In this document: piece after piece, positions 51,072 through 59,268 of the stretch
How the letters are laid out: every line of letters begins with the position of its first letter
How positions within the stretch are numbered: the first letter of the stretch is position 1
Assembly (NCBI RefSeq): GCF_017832975.1
Contig: NZ_JAFIBI010000001.1
Location: 4,642,870-4,706,869, forward strand
Length of the DNA: 64,000 nt
Source: Arthrobacter sp. PvP023
Lineage (GTDB): Bacteria > Actinomycetota > Actinomycetes > Actinomycetales > Micrococcaceae
Reading direction: 5' to 3'
Position numbers and translations under genes: made by a program
The notes under the pieces: model-generated
What the model was told of the DNA's origin: nothing
What the model saw: only the letters and a program-made list of their open reading frames with translations
The model's database searches: none

Positions 51072-52414
51072 GGTTCGACATTGGCACTTAAAGGCCCCGG
51101 TGGCAATGGTCCGCCGGGGGCGCCCGGCGCGCCGCCGGGACGCACCGGAATCCGGCCAAGCAGGAGCACGGCCAGCGCAAAGCATGCGGCTCCTCCGCCC
51201 AGGAGGGCGAGCGTCAGCCCGTTGATGGCCGCGTCAACCACCGGGATGAAGACCGCCACGACGGCGAGGACCACCGCGGCGGCGGGCCGGCGGCGGGAGT
51301 GGGCTGACGCCGTCGGCCGTTCTTCCAACCGCCCGAACACAGCGAGGACAGGCAGCAGGAGCGCCATGACGCCGAGCAGGACCATCGGCCGCGACCACCA
51401 CCATGCGGCGGTACCGGCCGGCGGCTTGGGGAAATCGGTGAGCAGGAGCAGCCCGGACATCGCGGCCAGCAGGGGCAGGTGCCACAGGTAGATGGTCATG
51501 GCGCGCCGTCCGGCCATCCCCACCACGGTCCGGACCCACCGTGCCGAGGCCGCACCGCTGAGCACCGGCCTGGAGAGCTGGAGCGCGGCCGCCTGCGCCG
51601 CGCCCAGGAGCAACAGGCAAAGGTTGGGGGGATTCAGGTTCACCAGCATGTTGCCGCGGTACAGCCCCAGGCCCGTCACCAGGCCCAGGATGAGGTTGCT
51701 GGCAATGATGACACCCACCAGCGTGGACGCGCCGGGCTTCCCGGGCGGGGCGTCGGCGAGCAGGAACCCCAGTTGCTGGACCGCGCACCAGAGGAACAGG
51801 ATGTTGGCGTAGGCCAGCAGCGGCAGGGACCCGCGGAAGCAGTCGACGGCCACCACCAGGGCGGTGAGGCCGGCGAGTGTCAGCCAGGGTGCACGGTCAT
51901 GGAGTGCCGCAAGCCAGGGGATGTTCAGCTGGGCCGCCAGGTACGCGGCCAGGAACCATAGCGGCATCCCGGCGCCGGTGACGATCAGCTCCACCACCTG
52001 CGGCTTGACGCCGGAGAGCCGCGCGGCCCACAGCCCGGCGAACATCACGGCCAGCAGCGCGGCGGCCGGGCGGACAAGCCGCAGCAGCCTGGCCTGGGCG
52101 AACTCGACGCCGTTGCCGCCGCGGGACTTGAGCCGCCGCCAGGACTGCAGTCCGGTGATTCCGCCCGCCACGAAGAAGAGCGGCATCACCATGAAGATCC
52201 AGATGACGGGCTCGAACCAGTCCTGCAGGGCGAGGGTGTTTTCGGTGGTGACGGTGCCGTCGGGGTGAAGCACGGGACTGACCATCATGGTGTGGCCCAC
52301 CACCACCAGGGCCAGGCAGAAGAAACGGGCAAGGTCGATCACGGCGTCGCGGTCCGGAGCGGGCAGCTCCTGCCCTGCGCCTGCCTGCGGCTTCTGCTGC
52401 TGCGGAACACCCAT
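51068..52414 (-). CDS. acyltransferase family 3 membrane protein
   Basis: The 448-aa protein has about ten helices. The N-terminus reads DAVIDLARFFCLALVVVGHTMMV, where the conserved His of the acyltransferase-3 (OafA/NodX-like) family is visible, followed by IFMVMPLFFVAGG with the FFV/GG pattern. A YLWHLPLL motif lies near residue 310. Such proteins acylate surface glycans or secondary metabolites. It is coupled to the downstream GNAT gene by an ATGA overlap. Confidence 0.85.
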   Translation of the reverse strand: MGVPQQQKPQAGAGQELPAPDRDAVIDLARFFCLALVVVGHTMMVSPVLHPDGTVTTENTLALQDWFEPVIWIFMVMPLFFVAGGITGLQSWRRLKSRGGNGVEFAQARLLRLVRPAAALLAVMFAGLWAARLSGVKPQVVELIVTGAGMPLWFLAAYLAAQLNIPWLAALHDRAPWLTLAGLTALVVAVDCFRGSLPLLAYANILFLWCAVQQLGFLLADAPPGKPGASTLVGVIIASNLILGLVTGLGLYRGNMLVNLNPPNLCLLLLGAAQAAALQLSRPVLSGAASARWVRTVVGMAGRRAMTIYLWHLPLLAAMSGLLLLTDFPKPPAGTAAWWWSRPMVLLGVMALLLPVLAVFGRLEERPTASAHSRRRPAAAVVLAVVAVFIPVVDAAINGLTLALLGGGAACFALAVLLLGRIPVRPGGAPGAPGGPLPPGPLSANVEP

Positions 52415-52497
52415 TGCGCTCCTACGGAGGCGGAACGATTCTCTGCGTACTGTCCATTGTCCGCCGGGCCTCCGTCAAGGGCCAGAAGCCATGCCGC

Positions 52498-52890
52498 TCA
52501 GGCGGTGAGCAGCCCCAGGAGGCCGAGCACGACGGCGAGAAGCGGCGTCGTGCCTTGCGTGGCGGCCGCGCGGAGGTACTTGCGTCCGCTCAGCGCCAGG
52601 ACGGCGGCAGCGAGCAGCATGGAACCGCAGGACGCGAAAATGAGGGTCCAGCCCACCAGCGGCTGGCCCCAAAGGACCGCGCCGAGGCCGATCAGCGCGC
52701 CGACGGCCAGGAACAGGTTGTAGAAGCCCTGGTTATAGGCCATCGGCCGGGTGGTCTCGGCGTCGGCCTGCGAGGCGACACCGAAGCGCTTCCACGTCGC
52801 CGGCCGGGTCCAGGTGACGGATTCCATCGTGAAGATGTAGACGTGCAGCAGGGCGGCGATGAACGCAAAAACGAGGGAGGCCGGGATCAT
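52498..52890 (-). CDS. DUF1304 membrane protein
   Basis: The 130-aa protein has four helices and the DUF1304 signature: LHVYIFTMESVTW near the start, then PMAYNQGFYNLFLAVGAL and LIFASCGSMLLAA. The function is not established. Its start lies 25 bp from copy 2 of the 65-bp palindrome, which separates it from the aldolase gene. Confidence 0.88.
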   Translation of the reverse strand: MIPASLVFAFIAALLHVYIFTMESVTWTRPATWKRFGVASQADAETTRPMAYNQGFYNLFLAVGALIGLGAVLWGQPLVGWTLIFASCGSMLLAAAVLALSGRKYLRAAATQGTTPLLAVVLGLLGLLTA

Positions 52891-52915
52891 GGCTCGATCC
52901 TAGCCTCCCCCGCCG

Positions 52916-52980
52916 GGAGTTTTTGTCCACTTATCGCGAGCTAACGGCCCTCCAACTCGCGATATATGGACAAAAACTCC
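52916..52980. repeat. 65-bp palindromic element, copy 2
   Basis: It has perfect terminal repeats GGAGTTTTTGTCCA and TGGACAAAAACTCC plus an inner 9-bp pair TATCGCGAG/CTCGCGATA, making the best-paired copy. It directly abuts the stop codon of the aldolase gene and could act as its terminator. Confidence 0.88.
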
Positions 52981-53853
52981 TTACTTCGTGAGGGTGGACA
53001 GGGCGCCGCCGGCGAACTCCCTGGCCGAGGCGTTCCACTTCCCGAGCAAACCCTGGAGGTTCTCGCCGTCCGCACGATGCGGGCCGGTTTCGGATTCCAG
53101 CGTGGCCAGCACGCCGGTGCGGAGTTCGGTGTTGAAGTTCACCTTGCCCACGTTCATGGCGGCGGCCTTGACCAGCTCCTCCGCCGGAATGCCGGAGGCA
53201 CCGTGCAGCACCAGCGGGATGTGGGTGCGCACTGCGATGTCCTGCAGCACGTCCCACCGCAGCTGCGGTTCCCCCTTGTACTTGCCGTGCACATTGCCCA
53301 CGGCCACGGCCAGCAGCTGGGCGCCGGTGCGGGCCACGAAGTCCTCCACCTGGGCGGAGTCGGTCAGCCCGGCGGAACCTTGCGCGGAAGACCCTGTGGC
53401 GTCCGTGCCGAAAGCGCGGTCCTCGTCACCGGCCAGCCCGCCCAGTTCCGCTTCGATCACGACGTCGGCATGGCCTTGCGCTTCCAGCACGGCGCGCGCT
53501 TCGCGCACCAGGGCGATGTTTTCCTCGTACGGCAGCGACGAACCGTCCGCGAGGACCGAATCCGCCCCCGCCGCGACGGCGTCGGCAATCACCCGGAGAT
53601 CGGACGCATGGTCCAGCTGCACGGCGATCGGGACGGCGGCGGAGTCCGCCAGGCCGCGGAGCGCCGTGATAAGCCGCAGCCCGTTGGGGGTGCCGGCCGT
53701 CTTCGGAGCCACCAGCAGGATGGCCCCGCGGCCGGCTTCTTCCGCCGCCTCCACCACGGCCAGGGCGGTGGTGAAGTCGTAGCATGTGAAGGCCGGGACG
53801 GCTGCGCCCTGCTGGAGGGCTGAAACTACCAGGTGGTCGAGTCGGGCACGCAT
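52981..53853 (-). CDS. class II (fructose-bisphosphate type) aldolase
   Basis: The 290-aa zinc-dependent aldolase of the F_bP_aldolase family has zinc-binding histidines in VQLDHASD, GNVHGKYKG and LVLHGASGI, the acidic EAELGGLAG loop and the phosphate-binding KVNFNTELR segment. It should perform retro-aldol cleavage of a phosphorylated ketose or keto acid sugar. It overlaps the GntP permease stop by one base and belongs to the acid-sugar operon with the DUF1537 kinase and LtnD-like dehydrogenase. It is not the adducin-type OtnC decarboxylase usually found in such loci. Confidence 0.88.
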   Translation of the reverse strand: MRARLDHLVVSALQQGAAVPAFTCYDFTTALAVVEAAEEAGRGAILLVAPKTAGTPNGLRLITALRGLADSAAVPIAVQLDHASDLRVIADAVAAGADSVLADGSSLPYEENIALVREARAVLEAQGHADVVIEAELGGLAGDEDRAFGTDATGSSAQGSAGLTDSAQVEDFVARTGAQLLAVAVGNVHGKYKGEPQLRWDVLQDIAVRTHIPLVLHGASGIPAEELVKAAAMNVGKVNFNTELRTGVLATLESETGPHRADGENLQGLLGKWNASAREFAGGALSTLTK

Positions 53854-55319
53854 CAGGCGCTCAGGCCTCCCACCAGGATCCAGGCGACGAAGGTCAGCGC
53901 GAAGCCGGCCAGTCCCAGGATGGTGGTGAGGACGGTCCAGGTGCGGAGGCCGTCGGACACGGTGAGCCCGTAGTAGCGCACCACTGTCCAGAAGCCGGCG
54001 TCGGTCACGTGGGACAGGCCCAGGGAGCCGAAGCCGATGGCGATGACCAGCACGGCGATCTGGGCGGGCGAGTAGCCGCCTTCCGCGACGGCCGAGGTCA
54101 GCAGGCCCGCGGTGGTGACAATGGCAACGGTGGCGGAACCCTGCGCTGCACGAAGGGCCAGGGAAATGATGAAGCCGAGGACGATCAGCGGCAGGCCCAG
54201 GTGGTCCAGGGTCTGCGAGAGTGCCGCGCCGATGCCGGAGGTGCGCAGCACTTCACCGAACACGCCGCCCGCGGCAACCACCATGAGGATCGAGGCGATG
54301 GGAGGCAGCGCACCTTCGAAGATCTCGCCTGTTTCGCGGAGGGACCAGTTGCGGCGGACGGCCAGCAGGAAGAACGACAGGCCGACGGCTACGAGCAGGG
54401 CCAGGAAGGGGTTGCCGACGAACGCCGCGACGCCGTACCAGAAGTTGTCCTTGCTGATGGTCAGGGTGCCTACGGTGCCGAGGAGGATCTGGACGATGGG
54501 TGCGGCGATGAGGAAGATGATCAGGCCGGGGCGCGGCGGGGCAACTGCCTGTGCTCCGGGGCCGTCGTGGCCCACGTGCACCAGGGATGTGGAACCGAAT
54601 TCGTCGACCTGTGCCTTGACGCCGGGGAGCAGTTCGTATTCCTTGCGGTTCATGATGCTGGCAACCCAGTAGGACAGGAAGCCGAGGGGGATGCAGATGA
54701 GAAGTGAGATCAGCGTGATGAGCCCGATGTCGGCTCCGAAGACGCCCGCACCGGCGACAATACCCGGGTGCGGCGGTACGGCTACGTGAATGGACAGCAT
54801 GATGCCGGCCATCGGCAGGCCGAACTTCACCGGGTGGACCTTGGCGATCTTGGAGAATGCGTAGACGATCGGCACCAGAACGATCACGCCGACTTCGAAG
54901 AACACCGGAATGGCCACCAGGAAGCCGACGGCGGTCAGTGCCACAGCCACCCGCTTGGCGCCGAGCTTCTCGGTGAAGTGGGAGGCCAGCGACTGGACGC
55001 CGCCGGATACCTCGATCATGCGGCCCAGAATTGCGCCCAGGGCGATCAGCAGTGCGACCTTGCCCATGGTGCCGCCAACGCCGGTGGCCACCACCGTGAA
55101 GACATCCTTCAGGGGGATCTGCGATGCGACGGCCACCAGGATGCTTACCGTCAGCAGCGCCACGAAGGCCTGGATTTTGAAGCGGATGATCATGACCAGC
55201 AGGAGTGCGATGCCGAGGGCGGCAATGGTCAGCAGCAGCGGAGTGCCCAGTTCCACGGCCGGCTTGATGGGTGCGGCATCGGCGGCCCGCGCCATCAATG
55301 AGTTGATCAGGGGATTCAT
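53853..55319 (-). CDS. GntP-family permease for a sugar acid
   Basis: The 488-aa permease has about 13 helices and is of the gluconate:H+ symporter family. Family signatures include FKIQAFVALLTVSILVA, GVGGTMGKVALLIALGAILG, PVFFEVGVIVLVPIVY and HVAVPPHPGIVAGA. AAAGGAGA lies eight bases before the ATG. It lies between the dehydrogenase (separated by copy 3 of the 65-bp repeat) and the aldolase (one-base overlap). The substrate is probably a tetronate or other aldonate by context. Confidence 0.92.
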   Translation of the reverse strand: MNPLINSLMARAADAAPIKPAVELGTPLLLTIAALGIALLLVMIIRFKIQAFVALLTVSILVAVASQIPLKDVFTVVATGVGGTMGKVALLIALGAILGRMIEVSGGVQSLASHFTEKLGAKRVAVALTAVGFLVAIPVFFEVGVIVLVPIVYAFSKIAKVHPVKFGLPMAGIMLSIHVAVPPHPGIVAGAGVFGADIGLITLISLLICIPLGFLSYWVASIMNRKEYELLPGVKAQVDEFGSTSLVHVGHDGPGAQAVAPPRPGLIIFLIAAPIVQILLGTVGTLTISKDNFWYGVAAFVGNPFLALLVAVGLSFFLLAVRRNWSLRETGEIFEGALPPIASILMVVAAGGVFGEVLRTSGIGAALSQTLDHLGLPLIVLGFIISLALRAAQGSATVAIVTTAGLLTSAVAEGGYSPAQIAVLVIAIGFGSLGLSHVTDAGFWTVVRYYGLTVSDGLRTWTVLTTILGLAGFALTFVAWILVGGLSA

Positions 55320-55414
55320 TGGGGATTGTCTCCTTTGACGTCGCCGGCAACGCCCGGCGAGGTGGTTCGACGACGACGGAGGGGGGACCGCCGTCGTCGG
55401 GCTTTAGTTATATT

Positions 55415-55479
55415 GGAGTTTTTGTCCAGATAATGGCGCCAAAGAGCGCCCGAAGTCGCGATATCTGGACAAAAACTCC
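55415..55479. repeat. 65-bp palindromic element, copy 3 (inverted)
   Basis: It has the same 65-bp length and terminal repeats as copies 1 and 2; the perfect outer stem is 18 bp here (GGAGTTTTTGTCCAGATA). The conserved TATCGCGACTTCGG block is on the reverse strand, so it is inverted relative to copy 1. It lies 14 bp past the dehydrogenase stop and 95 bp before the GntP start. Confidence 0.88.
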
Positions 55480-55493
55480 GGAGGGAGGGGTGG

Positions 55494-56393
55494 TTAGGCG
55501 GTGCGCTTGGTGGGGGCGACAACCTTGATGACGGCGGAGTCGTCGGCCGCGGCGAGGCCCTGTGCCTGGCCCAGGAGGTAGAGCTGCTCGGCTGCGGCGG
55601 CGACAGGGGCCGCCAGGCCGGCGGCACGGGTGGCCTTGCCCACGATGCCCATGTCCTTGACGAAGATGTCCAGGCGGCTCAGCACCTCGGCACCTTCCTC
55701 GTTGTAGGCCTCGAGGATGCGCGGGCCGCGGTTGGAAAGCATGAACGAACCCGCTGCACCGGCTTCGAGGGCCTTGAGCGTCTTCTCCTGGTCGAGGCCG
55801 AGCGCGTCGGCCAGGGCCAGGGCTTCGGCGGCGGCGGCGATGTGGACGCCGCAAAGGAGCTGGTTGACGGTCTTGAGCGCCTGGCCGTCGCCGGGCTTGT
55901 CGCCCACCACGGTGAGGGTGGAGGCCAGCAGCTCCAAGGCGGGGCGGGCCTTTTCCTGCGCCTCGGGCGATGCGCCCACCACGATCAGCAGATCGCCTTC
56001 ACCGGCGCGCTTGGGGCCGCCGGAAAGGGGCGCATCCACCAGTTCGACGCCGTATTCGGCCAGCCGGTCCACCGTGGCCGGGATGGCGTCGGTACCTACG
56101 GTGCTGCCGAGGATCACAACGGCGCCCGGCTTGAGCACGGAGGCCACGCCGTTCTCGCCGAAGAGGACGTCGTTGAGCTGCTCCCCGTTGCGCACTGCCA
56201 GGAGCAGGGCGTCGGCACCTTCGGAGGCTTCGCGGGCGGAGGCGAAGGTGCGGATCCCGGCTTCTTCGGCGAGCTTCAGGCGCGGCTCGGCGATGTCGAA
56301 GCCGTGGACGGTGAGCTGGCTGGCGAGGCGGGTGGCCATGGGCAGGCCCATGGCGCCAAGGCCCAGGACAGTGATGGTGTAGTTGCTGGTCAT
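55494..56393 (-). CDS. LtnD-like NAD-dependent acid-sugar dehydrogenase
   Basis: The 299-aa beta-hydroxyacid dehydrogenase has the NAD motif VLGLGAMGLPMA, the substrate loop DAPLSGGPKRAGEGDL and the catalytic Lys in ALKTVNQLL. The frame opens four codons earlier, but the ATG at 56393 has GGAGAA six bases upstream. L-threonate 2-dehydrogenase (LtnD) is the closest characterised role, supported by the adjacent DUF1537 kinase 36 bp upstream. The exact substrate remains open. Confidence 0.88.
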   Translation of the reverse strand: MTSNYTITVLGLGAMGLPMATRLASQLTVHGFDIAEPRLKLAEEAGIRTFASAREASEGADALLLAVRNGEQLNDVLFGENGVASVLKPGAVVILGSTVGTDAIPATVDRLAEYGVELVDAPLSGGPKRAGEGDLLIVVGASPEAQEKARPALELLASTLTVVGDKPGDGQALKTVNQLLCGVHIAAAAEALALADALGLDQEKTLKALEAGAAGSFMLSNRGPRILEAYNEEGAEVLSRLDIFVKDMGIVGKATRAAGLAAPVAAAAEQLYLLGQAQGLAAADDSAVIKVVAPTKRTA

Positions 56394-56429
56394 GGTGTTC
56401 TCCATTGAATCTTGCGGTGGTGGGGAGGC

Positions 56430-57938
56430 TTAGAAGGTGTTGCTGAGCTTGCGGGTGACGTCGGCGAGGGACTGGTCGTCCCCCACATTGCCGGCGAACA
56501 CGATGTACGGGATGCCCTTGGCGGGGCCGTCCACCGGTTCCCACAGGCTCACGATGCCCGGGAGCATGGGGCCGCGGACGATCGCGTGGCGGATTTCCAG
56601 GCCGTGCGCAGCGACGTCAGAGGACGTGATGCCGCCCTTGGCGATCACAAAGCGCGGCGGGAAGGTCTTGAGCGTGCGGTTCACGACGGCGACGACGGCG
56701 GCGGACACCGTGCGTGCGATCCGCAGGCTTTCGGCGGCGTCGTCGGTCCTGATGAGCAGGCGGCTGGTGTGGACGATGACGTCGCCGCCACGCAGCGCCT
56801 CAACCACTTTGTCCACCATCTCGTCGAGGTAGCCGGCTGCGCTATCGCCAAGCAGCTTCTCGACGTCGATCTCCACGATGCGTGCCGCGCTGTGCTGTTC
56901 GGTGAGGGCTTTGAGCTGGCGGGTGGTGACGCCGACGTGGGAGCCGACGACGATGAGCCCGCCCGCTTCCGACGGAGTATTGCCGGCATAGGCCTCTTCG
57001 CCGCTGAGCTCGGTTCGGATCTCCTGGCCGATCCGGGCGCGGACAAACGGCGGGCCCACGCGGTACAGGAGTTTCTTGCCGCGGCGTTCGGCTTCCTCGA
57101 GGCCCAGCGAGAGGGCGCGGAGGTCGTTTTCGGAGACGATGTCGGCCACGATCGGGGTGGAGTCGGTGGCGGACTCGATCGCGTCGGCGATGGCCTTGGC
57201 GGAGATTTGAGGATCGGTAGAGGCCCGGATGATGTTCAGGTCCAGGACGATCACGGAATCCGCGGCAAAGCGTCCCTGCGACTTTTCCTCCACGTACTTG
57301 GCCATTTCGGAGTTGGCGAAGCCGAAGGAGGCGTCCTTGGCGAACTCGGTCGCGGCCACCGGTGTCAGCGTGCCGGTTTCTTCCCCCGTACCGCGCATGT
57401 AGTGCACGCCGCCGATGGTGACCCGGCCGGCATCGGGAAACGCCGGAATGATGACGACGCCGTCAGTCGCCTCGCCGCTGACAGCGGAAACGGTGGCGGC
57501 GATGACGTCCGGCTCGAGCGGGTAGTGGCCGCGGAGGGTGGAGTCGCTGCGGCTCACGAACCCGAGCCGGAGGCCGGAACCGGCGCTGCCGGCTTCCGCC
57601 TCGAATGAGCGTGCCGCGGTCAGGGCGTTGCGGACGATTTCTTCGTTCCGTGCAGCAGCCTCGGCCGCGTCCAGGCTACGGGTGTTGGTCAGCACGTAGA
57701 CCGCGGGCTTCGTCTGCTTCTCGCGGATGTGGGCGAACGCCCAGGTGAAATCGGCCACGTCCCAGCGGGTGAGGACAGGCAGGTCCGCAACGGACTGGGT
57801 GCCGGTGGGATCGTCGTCGAGCACTACGAGCACTCGGGGGGAGGCTGCCGAAGACGCCGCTACAGCGTCGGCAACCAGCTCAGCGGGAATCTGGACCTCT
57901 GCCGGAAAGGCTGCCAGCACATCTGCTTCAAGGGGCAC
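56430..57938 (-). CDS. DUF1537 four-carbon acid-sugar kinase family protein
   Basis: The 502-aa kinase has the N-terminal DDDPTGTQ motif, a central FVSRSDSTLRGHYPLE segment and a C-terminal nucleotide-binding part with GGDVIVHTSR, FVIAKGGITSSDVAAHGL and FAGNVGD. DUF1537 proteins phosphorylate 2- or 3-oxo-tetronates and related acids (OtnK, DtnK). The start is GTG at 57938 with GGAG seven bases away. It is the first gene of the operon, divergent from the GntR gene. A YgbK-like role in this locus is well supported; the substrate is not. Confidence 0.9.
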   Translation of the reverse strand: MPLEADVLAAFPAEVQIPAELVADAVAASSAASPRVLVVLDDDPTGTQSVADLPVLTRWDVADFTWAFAHIREKQTKPAVYVLTNTRSLDAAEAAARNEEIVRNALTAARSFEAEAGSAGSGLRLGFVSRSDSTLRGHYPLEPDVIAATVSAVSGEATDGVVIIPAFPDAGRVTIGGVHYMRGTGEETGTLTPVAATEFAKDASFGFANSEMAKYVEEKSQGRFAADSVIVLDLNIIRASTDPQISAKAIADAIESATDSTPIVADIVSENDLRALSLGLEEAERRGKKLLYRVGPPFVRARIGQEIRTELSGEEAYAGNTPSEAGGLIVVGSHVGVTTRQLKALTEQHSAARIVEIDVEKLLGDSAAGYLDEMVDKVVEALRGGDVIVHTSRLLIRTDDAAESLRIARTVSAAVVAVVNRTLKTFPPRFVIAKGGITSSDVAAHGLEIRHAIVRGPMLPGIVSLWEPVDGPAKGIPYIVFAGNVGDDQSLADVTRKLSNTF

Positions 57939-57986
57939 TTTGCACTCCGTTGTGTATGAAATCTCTGTTGCGGGTAGGTACTTGTA

Positions 57987-58001
57987 AGATGTCAGACATC
58001 T
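57987..58001. promoter_or_regulatory. GntR operator 1
   Basis: AGATGTCAGACATCT is a perfect inverted repeat in the divergent promoter between the kinase and GntR genes. It contains the TGTCnGACA core shared with operator 2. Confidence 0.78.
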
Positions 58002-58050
58002 AACATTTGAATGCTAGTGTGGCACAAGGCACAGGGACGCGCAAGTAGAC

Positions 58051-58061
58051 TTGTCGGACAA
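58051..58061. promoter_or_regulatory. GntR operator 2
   Basis: TTGTCGGACAA is a perfect 11-bp palindrome with the same TGTCnGACA core, centred 61 bp from operator 1 and 29 bp before the GntR start. It is typical of FadR-subfamily GntR sites. Confidence 0.75.
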
Positions 58062-58090
58062 ATCGTCGCTCACCGCTGAACGGGGGAAAA

Positions 58091-58801
58091 TTGGCACGTA
58101 AATCACTGGTCGGCGTGGTGGCCGATGAGCTCCTGGACCGGATCATTGCCGGCGAGTTTCCTCCCGGCTCCAGCGTTCCCGGCGAGTTGGAACTGAGCGC
58201 GAAGCACGAGGTCAGCCGCATGACAGTGCGCGAAGCCATGAAAACCCTCGAAGCACAGCGCATCCTGAGCGTGGAGCGCGGGCGGGGCACGTTCGTCAAC
58301 CCGCTCAACCGCTGGGCCTCCCTGGAAGCCGTGCTCCGTGCAGCCTCGGAGGGCGTGAATGACGCCTCAGCTGCAATCCAGCTGATTGAGCTGCGCCGGA
58401 TGCTGGAAACAGGGGCCTGCGAACTCGCGGCGAGCCGGATCAGCGACGCCGAGATAGGGGCGCTGCACGGCTACGTGGCAGCCATGCGCAAGGCCCATGA
58501 CACCGACGACCTGGCGGGCTTCGTGGAAGCCGACCTCGCCTTCCACGACGTTATCCTCCGCGCGTCGGAGAACGTTTTTGTGGCCGTACTGTTCGAGCCG
58601 CTGCACCGCGTGCTGGAAAAGCGCCGGACGCAGACGTCCAAGTTCCGCGATATCCAGGAGCACGCGATCGGGCACCACCAGGCGATTGCCGACGCCCTGG
58701 AATCGCGGGACGCCGGACGCTCGCGCAGTGCCATGGACGCGCACATGCAGCAGACCCTGGATGACCTGAAGACATACGTGCTCGAGGCGAAAACCGCCTG
58801 A
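58091..58801 (+). CDS. GntR-family (FadR/FCD) transcriptional regulator
   Basis: The 236-aa regulator has a winged helix (residues 5-70; ELSAKHEVSRMTVREAMKTL, RILSVERGRGTFV) and an FCD ligand domain (about 85-225; LIELRRMLETGACELAA, DLAFHDVILRASENVF, EHAIGHHQAI). The aspartate and histidines in the FCD part usually bind a metal that helps hold an organic acid. The start is TTG with GGGGGAAAA upstream. Twin palindromes in the divergent promoter make it the likely local regulator of the acid-sugar operon. Confidence 0.92.
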   Translation: MARKSLVGVVADELLDRIIAGEFPPGSSVPGELELSAKHEVSRMTVREAMKTLEAQRILSVERGRGTFVNPLNRWASLEAVLRAASEGVNDASAAIQLIELRRMLETGACELAASRISDAEIGALHGYVAAMRKAHDTDDLAGFVEADLAFHDVILRASENVFVAVLFEPLHRVLEKRRTQTSKFRDIQEHAIGHHQAIADALESRDAGRSRSAMDAHMQQTLDDLKTYVLEAKTA

Positions 58802-58851
58802 CGGCTTTTGCCTCCCGGCGAGGGCGCGGCCGAAGAACGGGGTGCTCGCGG

Positions 58852-59109
58852 CTAGGCGAGCGAAAGGAAGAGCTTCTCCAGTTCAGCCTTGTCCAGGCTG
58901 GGGTCCTCCTGCTGCAGGCACTGCTGAAGGCCCGTGGCAATGATGGAGAAACCGGCCCGGTCCAGGGCGCTGGAAACAGCGGCCAACTGGGTGACTACAC
59001 TTTTGCAGTCCCGGCCCTCTTCGATCATCCGGGTTACAGCCGCGAGCTGCCCCTGCGCGCGGCGCAGGCGGTTGATGACCGGCTTCATGTCGGCGGGATC
59101 GAGTTCCAT
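58852..59109 (-). CDS. CsoR/RcnR-family regulator, CstR-like
   Basis: The 85-aa all-helical repressor has Cys35 (EEGRDCKSVV) and Cys64 (TGLQQCLQ), but Gly60 stands where copper sensors of the CsoR type have their ligand histidine. The Cys-Cys pattern without His fits CstR, which senses persulfides through an intersubunit sulfur bridge. GGAGGAAGC precedes the ATG. It is divergent from the SGNH hydrolase, with a CsoR-family-style operator in between. No rhodanese, TauE or persulfide dioxygenase gene is nearby. Confidence 0.85.
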   Translation of the reverse strand: MELDPADMKPVINRLRRAQGQLAAVTRMIEEGRDCKSVVTQLAAVSSALDRAGFSIIATGLQQCLQQEDPSLDKAELEKLFLSLA

Positions 59110-59144
59110 TGCTTCCTCCGTGGCTCTAGGACTTCATCCATCTT

Positions 59145-59160
59145 ATACCCCCCTTGGTAT
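59145..59160. promoter_or_regulatory. CsoR-family-type operator with C-tract
   Basis: ATACCCCCCTTGGTAT has inverted ATACC/GGTAT ends around a C-rich centre, the form bound by CsoR/CstR proteins. It lies 36 bp upstream of the regulator gene. Confidence 0.72.
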
Positions 59161-59268
59161 TGACTGCCGCTTGTGTAGCTGGAGTCACAACGGCCCGGGC
59201 CTTGGGATCACAGGGAATTGCGCCCTTCGACCCTGTTTCCGGGCCCGGGATGGGGCCACCATGGGAAC

